Part shown: piece by piece, positions 23,210 to 35,508 of the stretch | How positions within the stretch are numbered: the first letter of the stretch is position 1 | Layout of the letters: each line of letters opens with the position of its first letter | From: Oreocharis arfaki | Taxonomy: Eukaryota; Chordata; Aves; Passeriformes; Paramythiidae | Direction: 5' to 3' | DNA length: 64,000 bases | NCBI GenBank assembly: GCA_013398015.1 | Contig: VZRR01012752.1 | Coordinates: 372,001-436,000 of the forward strand | Notes under the pieces: model-generated | What the model was told of the DNA's origin: nothing | What the model saw: the letters and a program-made list of their open reading frames with translations, nothing else | Database searches by the model: none | Made by a program: the position numbers and the translations under genes

Positions 23210-24694
23210 AAGGAAGACCTGCATTCCAGACGTCTCTAGGCAGGTGAGATGAATTCTTCTTATGCAATCCATGCAATACAGTGAGACAGATATCTTGACC
23301 TTAGTTTCATTGAAATTCTATTTTAGTGAGTGTTTGCCTCATTCTTTTACTACATCTTTGCTTTGCCTTATATATACTCTATGAGTCTTGACTCCCTAAC
23401 TTTGCTTTGTCCAGGAATTCCTAAATTCAGACAAGCCATGAAAATGTCCTTACTCCATTAATGAGATGCTGTCTATGGCAATATAAGCTTTTGAAAAGAC
23501 GCTACAATCACCTTCCTGGACAGCACAAGTCAGAATCTTCTTCTTCAGCTGAAAGCTTTGAAAATAAATCAATCATAAGAGCATAGGTATGATGTATTAC
23601 TCAGTGATAATTGTTCTACATATACCAGATATGTAAGATATTTATTTTTAAGCTTACCAATAACCTCAGTTGTGGAAAATATTCATTAAACATCCCAATG
23701 TTGTAGTATTTTTCTTTGATTTAGTGTATTAAAACTAAGCTATTAGTTTTCTGTGCAATCTATTTTGAATGATGGTAACTGTCTTTCTATAAAGACAAAC
23801 AGCCTTGAAAAACATGTTTTAGAAATTCTGTAATGACAAGAAAGATTTGTATCAGTACAGGGGTAATTACATTTCTTAAAAGCTTTTCCATTCCAGTATC
23901 AATTAGGAACATTGTGGCCTTCTTCCACTATTTCATAACACTTACCCAGAAGATGATTTGTCTTTTTAATGCTTTCTGCTGTAGAATTATGTATTTATGA
24001 TTAAAAACCTGAGTGATTAAATTCTAAGAATTATCTGGACTCCCTTGACTCTGTGAAAACAAACATGGTAATATATGGAAGCACAGACACTGTGCTCTGT
24101 TGTAGCTCTCATCTTGACACTTGTAATTTTCAAAGGTTAAATTTGGAATATGTGAAGTTTGTAAAATTCATTTTTTCCTAAATAAACAAATGACCAATAT
24201 GCAGATAGATGGATTTCCAGAATGAGCTTCTATTGTTGTCAAAAGAGGACACTGAATTGCCCATCATGTAAATTGCCATGGAAAAGAAATCTTTCATAGT
24301 GTATGAAACACAAATATATATGCAAGCACCTCTATAGGTCATAGAACATTATACTTTAAATTAGCAGTGATTTATCAGAGTAGGAGTATAGTTTCATGTG
24401 TGTGTTGTCTTTTTGGAGCCGAGTATTATTTCTTGATTAGTTTTCCCCATATATTTAAGTAGGTCACTAGTCATTATCTATTTATGTTATGCCAGTATAG
24501 AATAAATAACTACTACATTTCACTGATAGAACTGTATGCTTCAAACACTCTAGAGTAAGATACATGAAAGTACTTACTTATTTGGGAAATGAAATTATCC
24601 ATGTCTGATTGAAATGCCAAATGTAAAATGGATCACAATTCTGACTAATCTAATTTCTTCAAATACACTGCTGTTCTTTAAGGTGCAACTCCTA
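23210..24694. other. Non-coding stretch, nothing recognised
   Basis: AT-rich unique sequence with no open frame of note and no recognised repeat. Confidence 0.5.
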
Positions 24695-24714
24695 TTTTTT
24701 TTTTTTTTTTTTTT
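24695..24714 (+). repeat. T20 homopolymer
   Basis: A run of 20 T bases. Frames that cross it encode only Phe or Lys runs. On the minus strand it would be a poly-A, but the upstream minus-strand sequence is not a recognised transcript or retroelement. Confidence 0.9.
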
Positions 24715-26677
24715 ACTCTGTTTGTGTACACTCAGCCTTTGCTGGGAGGCAAGTGCAGTGTTTGGTGACTCGATGATGAGAAGCCTAGTCTGGAGGCCTG
24801 GAGCCTTCATGCACTCTCTACTGATACAGTTCAAAACCCAAACCCAGGGTCAAATTCCTCCTCAGAGTTTAAAACTTGTAATCCCTACTGTGAGCTGAGC
24901 TTGGCAGCTGAGTCTACCTGGGTTTGACATGTAAAGCAAGCTACAGTGTGGTAGCCAGAGGCTTCTTTACATCACACACTCATGTTTTGGGACCCTTGAG
25001 GCTGCTTTCACTGTGAATTTTCTCAGCTCTCCTGCTAACATGTGTAAAGGCAGTACCTGCTTCTCAGCCTCCTCGGCACTCACCTACCACCTCAGAAGCT
25101 GTCAAATGCTCATGCTAAAATATGGGATACAAATTTGACATAATTAAGTTCAACTTACAGCAATTGTTTTTCTCTCATGTTTTGCTTGGACTTTGCTTCT
25201 TGTGCATGAAGCCTGAAGAAAATCTTTGCTTATCTGAAAACTAGTCTGTTTATCTGCTGATACAACTCAGCATAATAAAAGGCAATATGTTTCCCTACAA
25301 CACATACACTGTTTAAGAGCATCTCCACAGAGTTTTATTAAAAGTGTTGGCAGGTAGCTGAATCTTAGTGATCACACAGTTACCTGTGTGAAACAGATGA
25401 CGAAAATTAGTATTTACCTGGCTCCTCTCAAAGACTATCTGGAAGGTTTGCTAGCTGCCCATACCCTACTTTTACTGCTTTTGGTGGGACTGTCTGCGTG
25501 GTGGCCAGTCCTCTGGACTGGGAGAGCTGTCTACTGGCACAGCACCTAGCTGAAGGGCACAGATGAGAAATACAAATGAACAGCAGCTCAACAGCTATCT
25601 TTGAACATATACATTAGCAATTTTTAAAGCTGAATGAGGTGAATTACACCCAGATAAAGTGTGATTATGTCACCTCTTGACTTTCTTTCCTAACAACCTA
25701 AAAAGGAACAAAGTGTCCCCAAAAGCAAAGGCTAGTTCATGTGATGTGTTCTCTAGAATTATTGCAATCAACAAGAGACTTAAAGAAGTTCAACTATTTA
25801 TAAAAAAACATGTGATGACTGTGGTAACCTTCATTTCTCATTCCTTTAAAAGTTTAGTCATGCAGTTATTCAAAAATTCCTGAAGTCATATCTGACCTGA
25901 ACAGATTTATTTTGTGTCAGAAGCCTTGTATACTCTGCTGCCATTTTTGTTGTTTATAATATTGCATCTATAGAGCAGCATCTTGTGTCCTTCAGCTTTT
26001 AAAAGCAGGCAATTGCAAGATGCATTACCTTAGAGTAAGTGGCAGATCTGGATTTCTTCATAATTTAACATGATGAGCTCTTTTCATACTCATGTGAAAA
26101 AAATGCAATGTCATGGATGTTTTGACAGTGCCCATCAGTTTTTTTCAGAAGGCTGAGGAAGCTTTTGATCTTTCCTGAAAATTAATGAACTATTGAACAG
26201 AAAAAGAAGCGAGAAAGAAAGAAAAAATCATCCTCATTTTTCCTCTGCAAATAGAGTAATTTCCCACAAAGAAAATGGGTTTATGTGGTGAATTGATACA
26301 GCAGATTTATTTCTCTGCCAGAAAATCCAAAGCCAATGCACACAGTGTAAAACACAGAACAAATGGAGAGGTGAACTTCAGAGGAAGGGGCGCTGGGAGC
26401 AGCTTTGCTGCTTTGAAAGTTATAATGCGAAGTTGCACATTTCCTTAATCATGCCATAGTCATCCTTTTCATAGACACTCTGTTTTTACCATATGGCCTT
26501 AATAACTCATCTGATCTTCTGGTAGTTACGAGGCTCTGGCAGCTTAGATTTACATTAGACAAGGTCTCTGCCTTGCCTTCAGGTGAAAACATGTCAAGAG
26601 TGAAACTACTTTCTCTTCTGCTGGATGCGTTAGAGAGGATCCCTTTTCTTCCATAAAATTTTTGGTGACGATGAATT

Positions 26678-26678
<1 letters not shown>
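24715..26678. other. Non-coding stretch, nothing recognised
   Basis: No exon or repeat family was recognised. A purine-rich patch (GAAAGAAAGAAAAAA type) lies near 26196-26226. Confidence 0.5.

Positions 26679-26712
<34 letters not shown>
26679..26712. repeat. (AT)11 then (GTAT)3 microsatellite
   Basis: Eleven AT units (26679-26700) continue into three GTAT units. It is a pure dinucleotide run and probably length-variable between individuals. Confidence 0.92.
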
Positions 26713-28514
26713 TTATAGTGTGTGTTTCATATTTTCAAAACAAAAACTGACTTACTAGAAAACTTCAGAAAAACTCAGGTCAGCCTTGTTTTGTGTTTTA
26801 ATGAAATATCAGAAGTTAGCTCATGCAATTGGCTCAGCTAGGACTGGCCAGACTATTTTTTTCACCGAAGTCATACGAAGCAGGACAGGACTATTTTCAC
26901 ACCTGACAGTATTTCTTTCCTTTATTAAAGTGAATCAAGTTAGCTGGAGAAGTATTTATTTCGGGCTTAATTGGACTAGTCATGGAGTTCTAATGTGAAG
27001 CAGCCTGTTGAGCTGGAACCATCTTGTTCCTCACTGGAGTAAATCAATTTGCTATTTATATAGGCATTGTGCATTCAACTCTAATTTTTACTTAGGCTTT
27101 TCCCAATACTGTTCTTCCTCTGTCTTTCACACAGGAGAAAAGCTGACAAGGATTTCAGAAATCCTTAATCCTAGTTGCTAAGGCAAACATTCTTCAAATC
27201 AGGCCTCCTCCAGGGAGAGGACACTAGGAAACACACTCAGCCTCTATAGTCTTCTAGTGCCTTTCTCACCCTGCCCTCTGAAGCGGCAAATAATGTTTCT
27301 TGTGCTTTCTATGGCTATGTAGAAGAAAACCTTGGCCATCCCAGTTTTTGCCTATTCCTGTTCTACCTGGAGTTTACAGGTAAGGTGGGAACCAGGAGGG
27401 TAACAGCAATACATCCAGGGGTCTACACTGGGCACTGCAGAGCAGACCAACGTCAACTGGCAGAGAATAGGGCCAGAGGAATGATATCCAGGTACAATGT
27501 AATCTCTAGCTCACACTAGAGCGATGACAGTTTCACATCAATCCAAGTCTTGGATTTTAACTGAAGTGCTAATATCCTTAGATTTTTTTACTCCGGTGTC
27601 GTAGTCCCAGCAGTCAAAGAATATAAAGATGCCTTGTTTTTGGGTGATGATAATATTAGACTAGAAAATAGCTGAGAAGAGCTCCAAACAAATGTTTCTA
27701 TGTCTAAACCCTACTTAGTTTCACCAGCCTTTCTCACTATTATCTCAAAATTAAAACATATTTTGTCACTCTGCAACTTTTAGGCAATATACATGTTTAA
27801 TACCTTATTAGTCAAATCAGTGGGACACTGAAAAGAACATGGAAAGGATTTTTTCTTTCATCTTGCAGACCTAGTTGCTCTTTAAAACATCTTGGGCTAA
27901 ATAAAATTATTGACAGTTACTTATCGAGTTGATGACATGAGAATCTCCCAACCCAAATGGAAGAAAAGCAGAAGAAAAGATCAAAAATAATTGCATTCAA
28001 GGAGAAGTGCTCATAACTTTGGGAAAGGTAGTTCAGCCTTAATTTTGCAAGAGATTTTTTGCCCTTTAAGTTACATACAGAACAGTTTCTAGAACTTCTC
28101 TTTTCTCCTGTGCATTATTAGTTATCTTTATTTCTGTACAGCAAGAATATTCTGTACAACAAGAGATGCTCACGTCAAAAACAGGACAGGCTTAAGCACT
28201 CACCTCCTGTCAAAACCACTAGAATTTATGACAAATACTGGAATTTCGAAAAGAAATATCTGTATGTAGTACAGCCCTGGGATACAAAGTGCTTAATGCA
28301 TTGCCTTCATACACTGGCCTTGGTGGTATTGGCTTTCTTTAATTGCACCCTAAGGCTTGCTAAGAAAAAAAGCCTTTTAAAATACATTAAAAATGGCACA
28401 CATACCATCTGTGAGATACCAGGCATGTTATAGGAAAATGTGGATTTGCCATAAGAAAAGAAGTAAACCTGCTTTGATAATTTTCAGCACTGAATTTTTC
28501 AGGGGAGCAACACT

Positions 28515-28533
28515 CAATTGCTAATAGCAATTG
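28515..28533. repeat. Perfect hairpin, 8-bp stem and 3-base loop
   Basis: CAATTGCT, AAT, AGCAATTG: the arms are exact reverse complements with a three-base loop. The arms contain CAATTG, an E-box form of CANNTG. Confidence 0.7.
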
Positions 28534-30630
28534 TACAAAGCAGGTCAGCTAAGCAGACCCTGGGTCTCACAGCAGCATGAGTTTCTACCCTGAAGTGCTT
28601 AAAAGATTTTAAAAGGCACTTGGTAGAAGAAACAGGAAGATGGAAAATGAGAAGAAAGTAATAACAGACAACCCAGAGGCAGGGGGATTAGGCCATGCCA
28701 CTTGGAAGGACTTGTTTAATTGGGTGGCTAAATTGCCAAACCAAAAACTGTGGAAGACGTGGTGGAGTTATCCTTAATTCAGGGAAGGTGCTTTAGTTGG
28801 ACTTTCTTTCTTTGTTGAGGGCATCACCCCTGCGATTCTGTAGTCCACCCTGGTCTGCATGAGAATGAAACTTTAGCCCAGCACTAACACTGGATCCTCA
28901 CTACCAATCATTTCTTACTTGGAGAATCTATGGCAGCCTTCTCCTAACAAAGTACTATTTCTTTAGCACATAGAAGGCTGCAATAATGGGGAAGAAATCT
29001 TTAACAATAAACAATCTCTTCCAGCCTTTTGACATGTCATCTTGGAAGACAAATACTGAGCAAAGTAGGTCAACCAAATGGGAGAAAGGTGATCACACTG
29101 TTCCAAAGATGCGTGATGTGTGGGAAGAGGATGGACAGATGAGGCAGCTGGATATGTCTCATGGCAATGTTTAAGTAGTGATAGGCACAGCGTGACAGCT
29201 CATGAAGGCGTGTTATGGTAGGCCTGTTCCTCGTATTCCATTGTGAGTTTAATTTCCCCCAGGGAAAATGGATTTTATGCTTTATTGTGCTATACCTTTG
29301 AACATCTTTGATGCTATTTTCTAGATCATATTTTTTTCTGCCTGACTTTATAGCAAAATATTTTCTTAAAAAGAAGTGCATACCGTTAGGAAAAAGCAAA
29401 TTCTCTGTATTACTACATCTTTCTCCTCAATGTGTTTCCAGTTCTACTGACCCATTTGTTTGTTAATCATTGATTTAATGACAGTATCTCAAAGCAGCAT
29501 TTCAAATCAAGAGCTCATCAAAGCTTGCAATGAATAAACAAACTAAGAGCTCATCCCTGCTAATCCACATCATTATTGAGACAACTGAATTAGGCCCCAA
29601 GGTCACTTTGAGTTCAAGTGGAGACTGCCTGGAAGGCCAAGGACTCACAGACTTCAAATAATTCTTTTCATATGTAATTCTTCATGGAACCATTTCTGCT
29701 GGACCTTTTTCTTCTAGAAGTCATCGGATCATCTCCAGCTAGAAGTTTAAGTCTTGTGGGAGATCCCCTAAAATTTATATACTGTGAGGTCCTTTATCTC
29801 CTCTATTCTTCAGTCAACCACAGTTTGTTTCTGGCACTCAATCCTTATATATCAGAGAGAAGTATGACTTAAAAATAAGCAACAATTATGAAGACATGGG
29901 CTGTTATTTTAGAGCATTATTTTATATAAAATCCTTCAACTTTTTTGAGGTCTTTTCAGAACAGATTAGATTAAACCACCACTGAAGTGGCTTAAATCAT
30001 AATTAAACTTTAAGGCATACCCATATGTCATATTCCAGAATTCACTGGAGGAGGAAAGTGCACATCAGAAGTAACCAGTCCAGCCATGTAAATGATGCAT
30101 AAAACTGTAGCTCTTTAATGTATGACACTTTTTGTGAGTCATTTTTCAAAGGAGATAAATGAATCATGCCCGGTTTATGTCGAACCACAAAATGCCATTA
30201 GTTACTATAATCAGACATTGTTACAACCCTTACTCCAATAAAAATCCAGGCTGGCAGCCATTCAGTCTTCTCACATACTGGCAATGATTCTGAAGGTATC
30301 CTGTCTGGATTGTTTTAGACTGCTCTCTACAGACCTGGACTTTTTCAGCTTGGGGAAAGCCAAAGAATTGGTCATTCAGAAGTGATACTTCATTGCTTAC
30401 ACTTAGAACACAGTTAAACTTCTAAGTTCTGCAAGAAACAGTCAAATTCATGGACCCCAAGGATTTTGTTTTCTTTTATAAAATATACATAGAATTTTTC
30501 AGTAGTGTATTGAGTAAAGGAGGGACCTCATGTTCATAAAATGTATTTTGAGAGGTAGTTATCTGTTTTTCCAGTAACATCAGGAGGAACAATTCTTGTC
30601 TCCCAGGAATTTCCCTGGGCAAGATTTGGA

Positions 30631-30682
30631 AATAAATAGAGACATAGTAATAAATAGAGATAAAAATACATAAATAGAAAGA
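30631..30682 (+). repeat. Imperfect AATAAATAGAGA triplicate
   Basis: AATAAATAGAGA occurs at 30631 and 30649 (period 18), and a diverged copy, TAAATAGAAAGA, at 30671. It is AT-rich and low in complexity. Confidence 0.6.
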
Positions 30683-31167
30683 ATGCCTGGGTGGTCTGGT
30701 TTCAAACTGAACACAACTTTCTAAGCATAAAAGAAAAAAAAGAGAACATAAATTGTATACCAAACCTTAGGGAATTGTTTGGTAAATACATTCACCTTTA
30801 AACTGAAGTAGAATATGTTGTATTAATAACTTTTTAAAGCAGTATTTCCTCAAGCAGTTTTCCCTGAAGGAAATAATTCAGAAAGGAAGCAAATGGAGAA
30901 AAGGTTAATGGAAAGCATATGAAGAACTTCTGCAACTTTCAGTGTTCTGAAAGAGATGCTTATGCTTTGATTTAAAATCATTTAGGTTTCAGTAATATTG
31001 AATTGTCAGTAGGTGAATGTCAGTGGCAGTTCATAGCTGAAACAAAAGTCTCAAGACTCCTCATGTCCAATGGAGCCCGTCTGGATTCCAGATTGAGTCT
31101 AGAAATCGAAAAAAACCCTGGAAACTACAGTTCCCTGGCATTAGGGAGGCAAAATTTTCCTTCCAAA

Positions 31168-31215
<48 letters not shown>
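31168..31215 (+). repeat. (ATG)16 trinucleotide microsatellite
   Basis: Sixteen uninterrupted ATG units, followed by a degenerate ACAACGTCGACGATGACAAT-type continuation up to about 31243. The open frames over it read as runs of Met on one strand and Ile on the other, which shows they are microsatellite artefacts. Confidence 0.95.
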
Positions 31216-31216
<1 letters not shown>

Positions 31217-34200
31217 CAACGTCGACGATGACAATGATGATGACTAGGGTAACACTTGTAGGGTGACATGAAAAATCTAAACCTTCCCCTTTATTTTGAA
31301 TATTTTGGAGTCCTGCTGAAAGAATCTTAGACCTGTGAGTGAAGGAACTACTCTTGGTTTTTCTCACCAAAAATGTCTGGAAAACACAGCTTCATGCAAT
31401 ACTTATAAGCAAATAGAATTGTGCCAAAGACATACCTAACCTATCACCAAATATTCCTACAAAACACAAGCTGCAAGACTCAACACTTGAACTATCTTCT
31501 AGGTGACAAGGGTATAATAGCAGAATGAAAAATAAGGAAGAGTTTTGATGTATAATCAACCCACCTAACTCCTAATTTAAATGATTAGAGTAGGAGTAGA
31601 TTCACACTTGGCTCCAATGTTAGTCAAAAGTGCCACAGTAAAAGTGTGTTCTGGAGGTACCTCCAGAACAAACTTCTATCAGCAACTAGCTTTGTCTGTA
31701 TAGAGAACCAAGATCAAATGTGGGGGTATCCAGAGAAAATTAAATTTTTTCTGGAATATAGAAAAAAATTAGGAAGAATCTTAAAAGACATAAATGCCAT
31801 TCACATACCAAAGGAAATAATAGAAATCATTGTTTTTTTCATAAAGAGATCGGCTTTTTTGTCTGGAAAGATCATTACAAATTGCACAGAACTTCATATT
31901 GCAGAGGTATCTTTTCTGAATATTTTCAAACACTTTTGTCCATGGTTATGCTGTGCTCTGGTAATTCAAGATTTTTTGGGAGAACAACTGGTCTTGGTCA
32001 TTTTCCTTGACACATTTTGAATTCAGTTCTAAGTCATGACCACTTTGGTGAATGAAATCAAAAAGAAAAAAAAAAATTATTTTCTAGAAATTCTAATAAC
32101 TTTGATAGGGAAAGAAAGAGCATGGGGAAGTCGAAATCAGTACTTTTGCTCAGGAGTAATTTTTCTTATAACTCCATTTATCCATAAAAGAAAAGAAAAG
32201 AACATAAAATTACTTCATAATTTGGCATCATTGAGCAATCCCTGTGTATATTGAATTTTGAAGAGTGATTCTGGCTAATGCATTTATCAAATGTTGGAAA
32301 AAAAATAATTATCAAATGTAAGTTTTGAATCATGTAATTTCATATTGTTCCCATAATTTTGTTTCCCCCTTTTTTCATTCTCTTGTTCAAGAATATTGAA
32401 GTGGTATTTCCAGTCCTATTGCTGTCTTAGTGACATAAGTAAGAACAGATTTCAAAGATTTTTCTTTCTCTGTTTTTGAAGTATATTGTCTTCTTCATAG
32501 AAAACCAACTGGAGGCAAATATTCCTGCTAGATACATTCAGTAATGACAAAATTCATTTTTAAAAAACTCATCCAAAACCACAATGTCTGGTTTGGGGAT
32601 TGTATTTCATCTAATACTGTGGCATTGCTGGAAGTTCTGTGACAGGATATTGAAGCCCCTTGGCCATTTAATGTCCTCTGGATCCTGGCTCCCTTGAATC
32701 CTGTCTCTCAGAATACCCCAATTGCAAAGGGGAGACTTGATGCCAGAGACAGCTGAAGCAGCTGGGCACATTTGGAAGGAAAGCTTCGAAACAAATTTCT
32801 TCAGACGGGCTTTTATGGAGAGTAGAATTTTACATCCAAGAAGACAGCTTAAAATCTTTCTTGCTCACTGAATTTCTTAAATAGAGAACCAGTTCCCAGT
32901 TCTGGTTGAAATTTATCAAAAACTCTTCCTCACATGAGGTTTCTCAGTGTAAGCTTACCAATGGGCAGACTTTTCTGTGGCAGGATCTGTATTCTTCTAT
33001 AAAAGTTTTACTTTCATCTGTTATTATCATAGTTTCTCTGCTCTTAAAATTTACCTCATTCCATGTTTTTCAGTGAAACTTCCCATCACATGGTATTCTT
33101 TCTCCTCTCAATTTCAGAAAGAACCTTTGGTGTCATAAAAACCTGTTCCTTTAAGATTTGCCAAAGGTAACTTGAACTTGTCTTGAAACAGCTGCATGAG
33201 AGTTTCAAAACCAAAAAACGAAGCTTAGCAATTGCTTAGCAAATTGTACTTGTCATCTTCTTAAGGTGGAAGATGCTACAGAAAGTAGTGCTTTTTGCTC
33301 TCTAAAGCTTCCTTTTTCCAGGTCAGCTATAAATACTCTTCAGCATCAATATTGAAAGGTTGTTCTTGTGCTGTGTTTTAAAGGCTTGGTTGTGCTTTGA
33401 AATGTATATGGGCAAAAATGGTGAAGCAGCAGAAAATATCCATTTTTCCCCCTTCCTAAATATATGCAGCTGAATGGGGACAAACAGTTGTTTCCTTACA
33501 TTTTTACTCTACCAAAAGGGGGAATGCTCCTAGGAACATGATCTGTGGCAGTTTTCCATCCTGTTGCACCAAAGTCTTTCCCCTGTTTATTGCTCTGTAC
33601 TTTATTTCTACCACTTTTTCCCCGGGTTATTTTCCGTTTCTATTTGTGTGTCCCTCACTTCCCTTTGGTATTTCCACAGTGCCATATAAAGATTTAATTT
33701 GATGAAAACTGTTTGAAGCAGAGCAACATGGTGTTGGATTAATTAGGCAGTTAAATATAGCTTAAGGAGTCCCTCTCCTACAAGTCCTCAGAGACACCAC
33801 TCATTGATTATATACACACATGGGAGTATAAATTAGAAAGATTGATTCACCTGATGCCTGAAACCCAGATGCAAGCTTGAAGTATGAATTATAAAGATAA
33901 TTTTGCAGTCTAGTATAATTAATGGGATTTATATTTGCACATATAAAGGTGTTTCGAGAATGAAAAAGAGTTGCAGAAGAATAAAAGGAACTGTGAAGTT
34001 AGGGATACATAAATACTTTTGAGCAACTCAATAGCAAAAACTTCGAATGTGCCTGAAATAAAGCTAATTTCTTTTACTCAATACTTAGTATAGAATCCGT
34101 TTGGTTTTTAAAAAAAAAATAATTCATGAAAAATAATTTCCAGAAGCCCTGTCTTGCATTTTACCAGAATCACTGTGTTTGTACCCTGCAGAATTAGGAG

Positions 34201-34338
34201 TTCTGCGTACAAGGGTGAGTGTGCTATGTGCTCGTTAAAAACTTCAGTAGTGATAATGAGAAGAGTAGCTTCGGTGTCTTCTGTACAGAGACCCTGATGA
34301 TGGACTGCACATCTCAGTGAGTGTTGGCACCTCCTTTT
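31216..34338. other. Non-coding stretch with a 24-bp palindrome
   Basis: No gene or repeat family was recognised. It contains the perfect palindrome at 31647-31670 and AAAAG units near 32186-32200. A 124-codon plus-strand frame (31646-32020) starts at the palindrome but has no recognised domain. Confidence 0.5.
31647..31670. repeat. Perfect 24-bp palindrome
   Basis: TGTTCTGGAGGT (31647-31658) is followed with no spacer by its exact reverse complement ACCTCCAGAACA (31659-31670). The next base pair outward (G against A) breaks the symmetry. The outer TGTTCT and AGAACA hexamers equal steroid-receptor half sites but in everted order, and the centre is GGTACC. Presence is certain; meaning is unknown. 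Confidence 0.9.
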
Positions 34339-35293
34339 ATGACCAGGTGACCTGCCTGGTGGGCTAAGAAAAAAATGCTGTGGATGTAGTCCACCCAGAC
34401 CTCAACAAAGTCTTTGATACCATCTCCCACAGCATACTCGTGGAAAAGCTGTCAGCCCATTGCTTGGACAGGTGCTCTCTTTGCTTCTCTCTTTGTGGTG
34501 AATGGTGCCGTCTCTAGTTGGTGGCCAGTCACCAGTGGTGTCCCCCAGGGGTCAGTGTTGAGCCCTGTCCTGTATAACATCTTTATTGATGATCTGGCTG
34601 ATGGGATTGAGTCTACCACCAGCAGATTTGTAGGTGACACCAAGTTAGAGGGGAGTATGGATCTGCTGGAGGGTAGGAGGGCTCTGCAGAAGGACCTGGG
34701 CAGGATAGATTGATGGGCAGAATCCAACAGTATGAGGTTTAACAATACCAAGCGCTGGCTCCTGCTCTTTGGCCACAAAAAACCCCATGCAGCACTACAG
34801 GAGAAAGGGTGGCTGGATAAGAGGCCAGACAGAAAGGGACCTGGGGGTGCTGGTCGACAGCAGCTGAACATGAGCCAGCAGTGTGCCCAGGTGGCCAAGA
34901 AGGCCAATGGCATCCTGGCCTGTATCAGCAATAGTGTTGCCAGCAGGACCAGGGCAGTGATTGTCCTCTTTTACTTGGCACTGGTGAGGCCACACCTTGA
35001 GTGCTGTGCCCAGTTTTGGCCCCCTCACTACAAGAAGGACATTGAGGTGCTGGAGCATGTCCAGAGAAGGGCAACAGAGCTGGCAAAGGGTCTGGAGCAC
35101 AAGTCTTATGAGGTGTGGCTGAGTGAGCTGTAAGTGTTTACCCTGGGGAAGAACAGACTCAGGGGGGACTTTATTGCTCTCTGCCCCTGCCTGAAAGGAG
35201 TATGGAGCTGGTGGGAATTGGTCTTTTCTCTCAGGCAATCAGAAATAGGAGACAAGAGGACACAGTCTCAAGGTGCACCAGGGGAAGTTTAGG
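34339..35293 (+). pseudogene. Broken CR1 reverse transcriptase reading frame
   Basis: The coding relic inside the CR1. In a first frame, FDTISH-type residues are readable near 34413-34460. A small deletion and replacement around 34475-34492, where the consensus has the 'NWLDGR' region, shifts the frame. The rest then reads in one frame: GVPQGSVLSPVLYNIFIDDL at 34537 onward (RT motif with VPQGS), then FVGD at 34627-34638 where active elements have F-x-DD. The first catalytic Asp is thus Gly. A TGA stop at 34711-34713 sits exactly where the consensus has CGA, a typical CpG transition. The frame resumes (WAESNSMRF, NMSQQCAQVAKKANGILACI, ALVRPHLECCAQFWPPHYKK) to a TAA at 35131-35133, continues in phase as LRGDFIAL and ends at a TAG near 35291. 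The protein is not functional. Confidence 0.93.
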
Positions 35294-35508
35294 TTGGACA
35301 TTGAGGAAGAAATTCTTCAGAAATTCAAGAAAGGTTGATTAGGTATTGGAATGGGCTGACCACGGAGGTGGTGTTGTCAGTATACCTGGAGATGTTAAAA
35401 GAAAACCTGGATGTGTCACTCAGTGTTCTGTTGACATCATGGTGTTGGGTGATAGGTTGGACTCAATGTTCTCAGAGGTCTTTTCCAACCTAACTGACTC
35501 TGTGATTG
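34339..35508 (+). mobile_element. CR1 LINE, 5'-truncated, sense, with 3' UTR
   Basis: This is the best preserved retroelement in the window: about 1.17 kb from the middle of the CR1 reverse transcriptase ORF to the 3' terminus. It opens with GACCAGGTGACCTGCCTGGT and passes GTCTTTGATACCATCTCCCA, GGTGTCCCCCAGGGGTCAGT, AACATGAGCCAGCAGTGTGC, CTACAAGAAGGACATTGAGG and GTCCAGAGAAGGGCAAC. It ends with GGTTGGACTCAATGTTCTCA, GGTCTTTTCCAACCTAACTG and ACTCTGTGATT. Endonuclease and ORF1 parts are absent, the usual 5' truncation of target-primed reverse transcription. I could not confirm a target-site duplication by eye. Confidence 0.96.

Larger units (their letters stand above)
26713..31167. other. Non-coding stretch with small repeats
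   Basis: I saw no gene or CR1. It contains a perfect hairpin at 28515-28533 and a loose ATAAATAGAGA triplicate at 30631-30682. The longest open frame is 109 codons on the minus strand (29070-29399), with no recognisable domain. Confidence 0.5.

Noticed and set aside
31003..31370. Open frames on both strands with Met or Ile homopolymers
   Set aside because: They are created by the (ATG)16 microsatellite, not by a protein gene.
34452..35238. Long minus-strand open frames of 159 and 147 codons
   Set aside because: They are antisense shadows of the sense CR1 reverse transcriptase relic at 34.34-35.51 kb.
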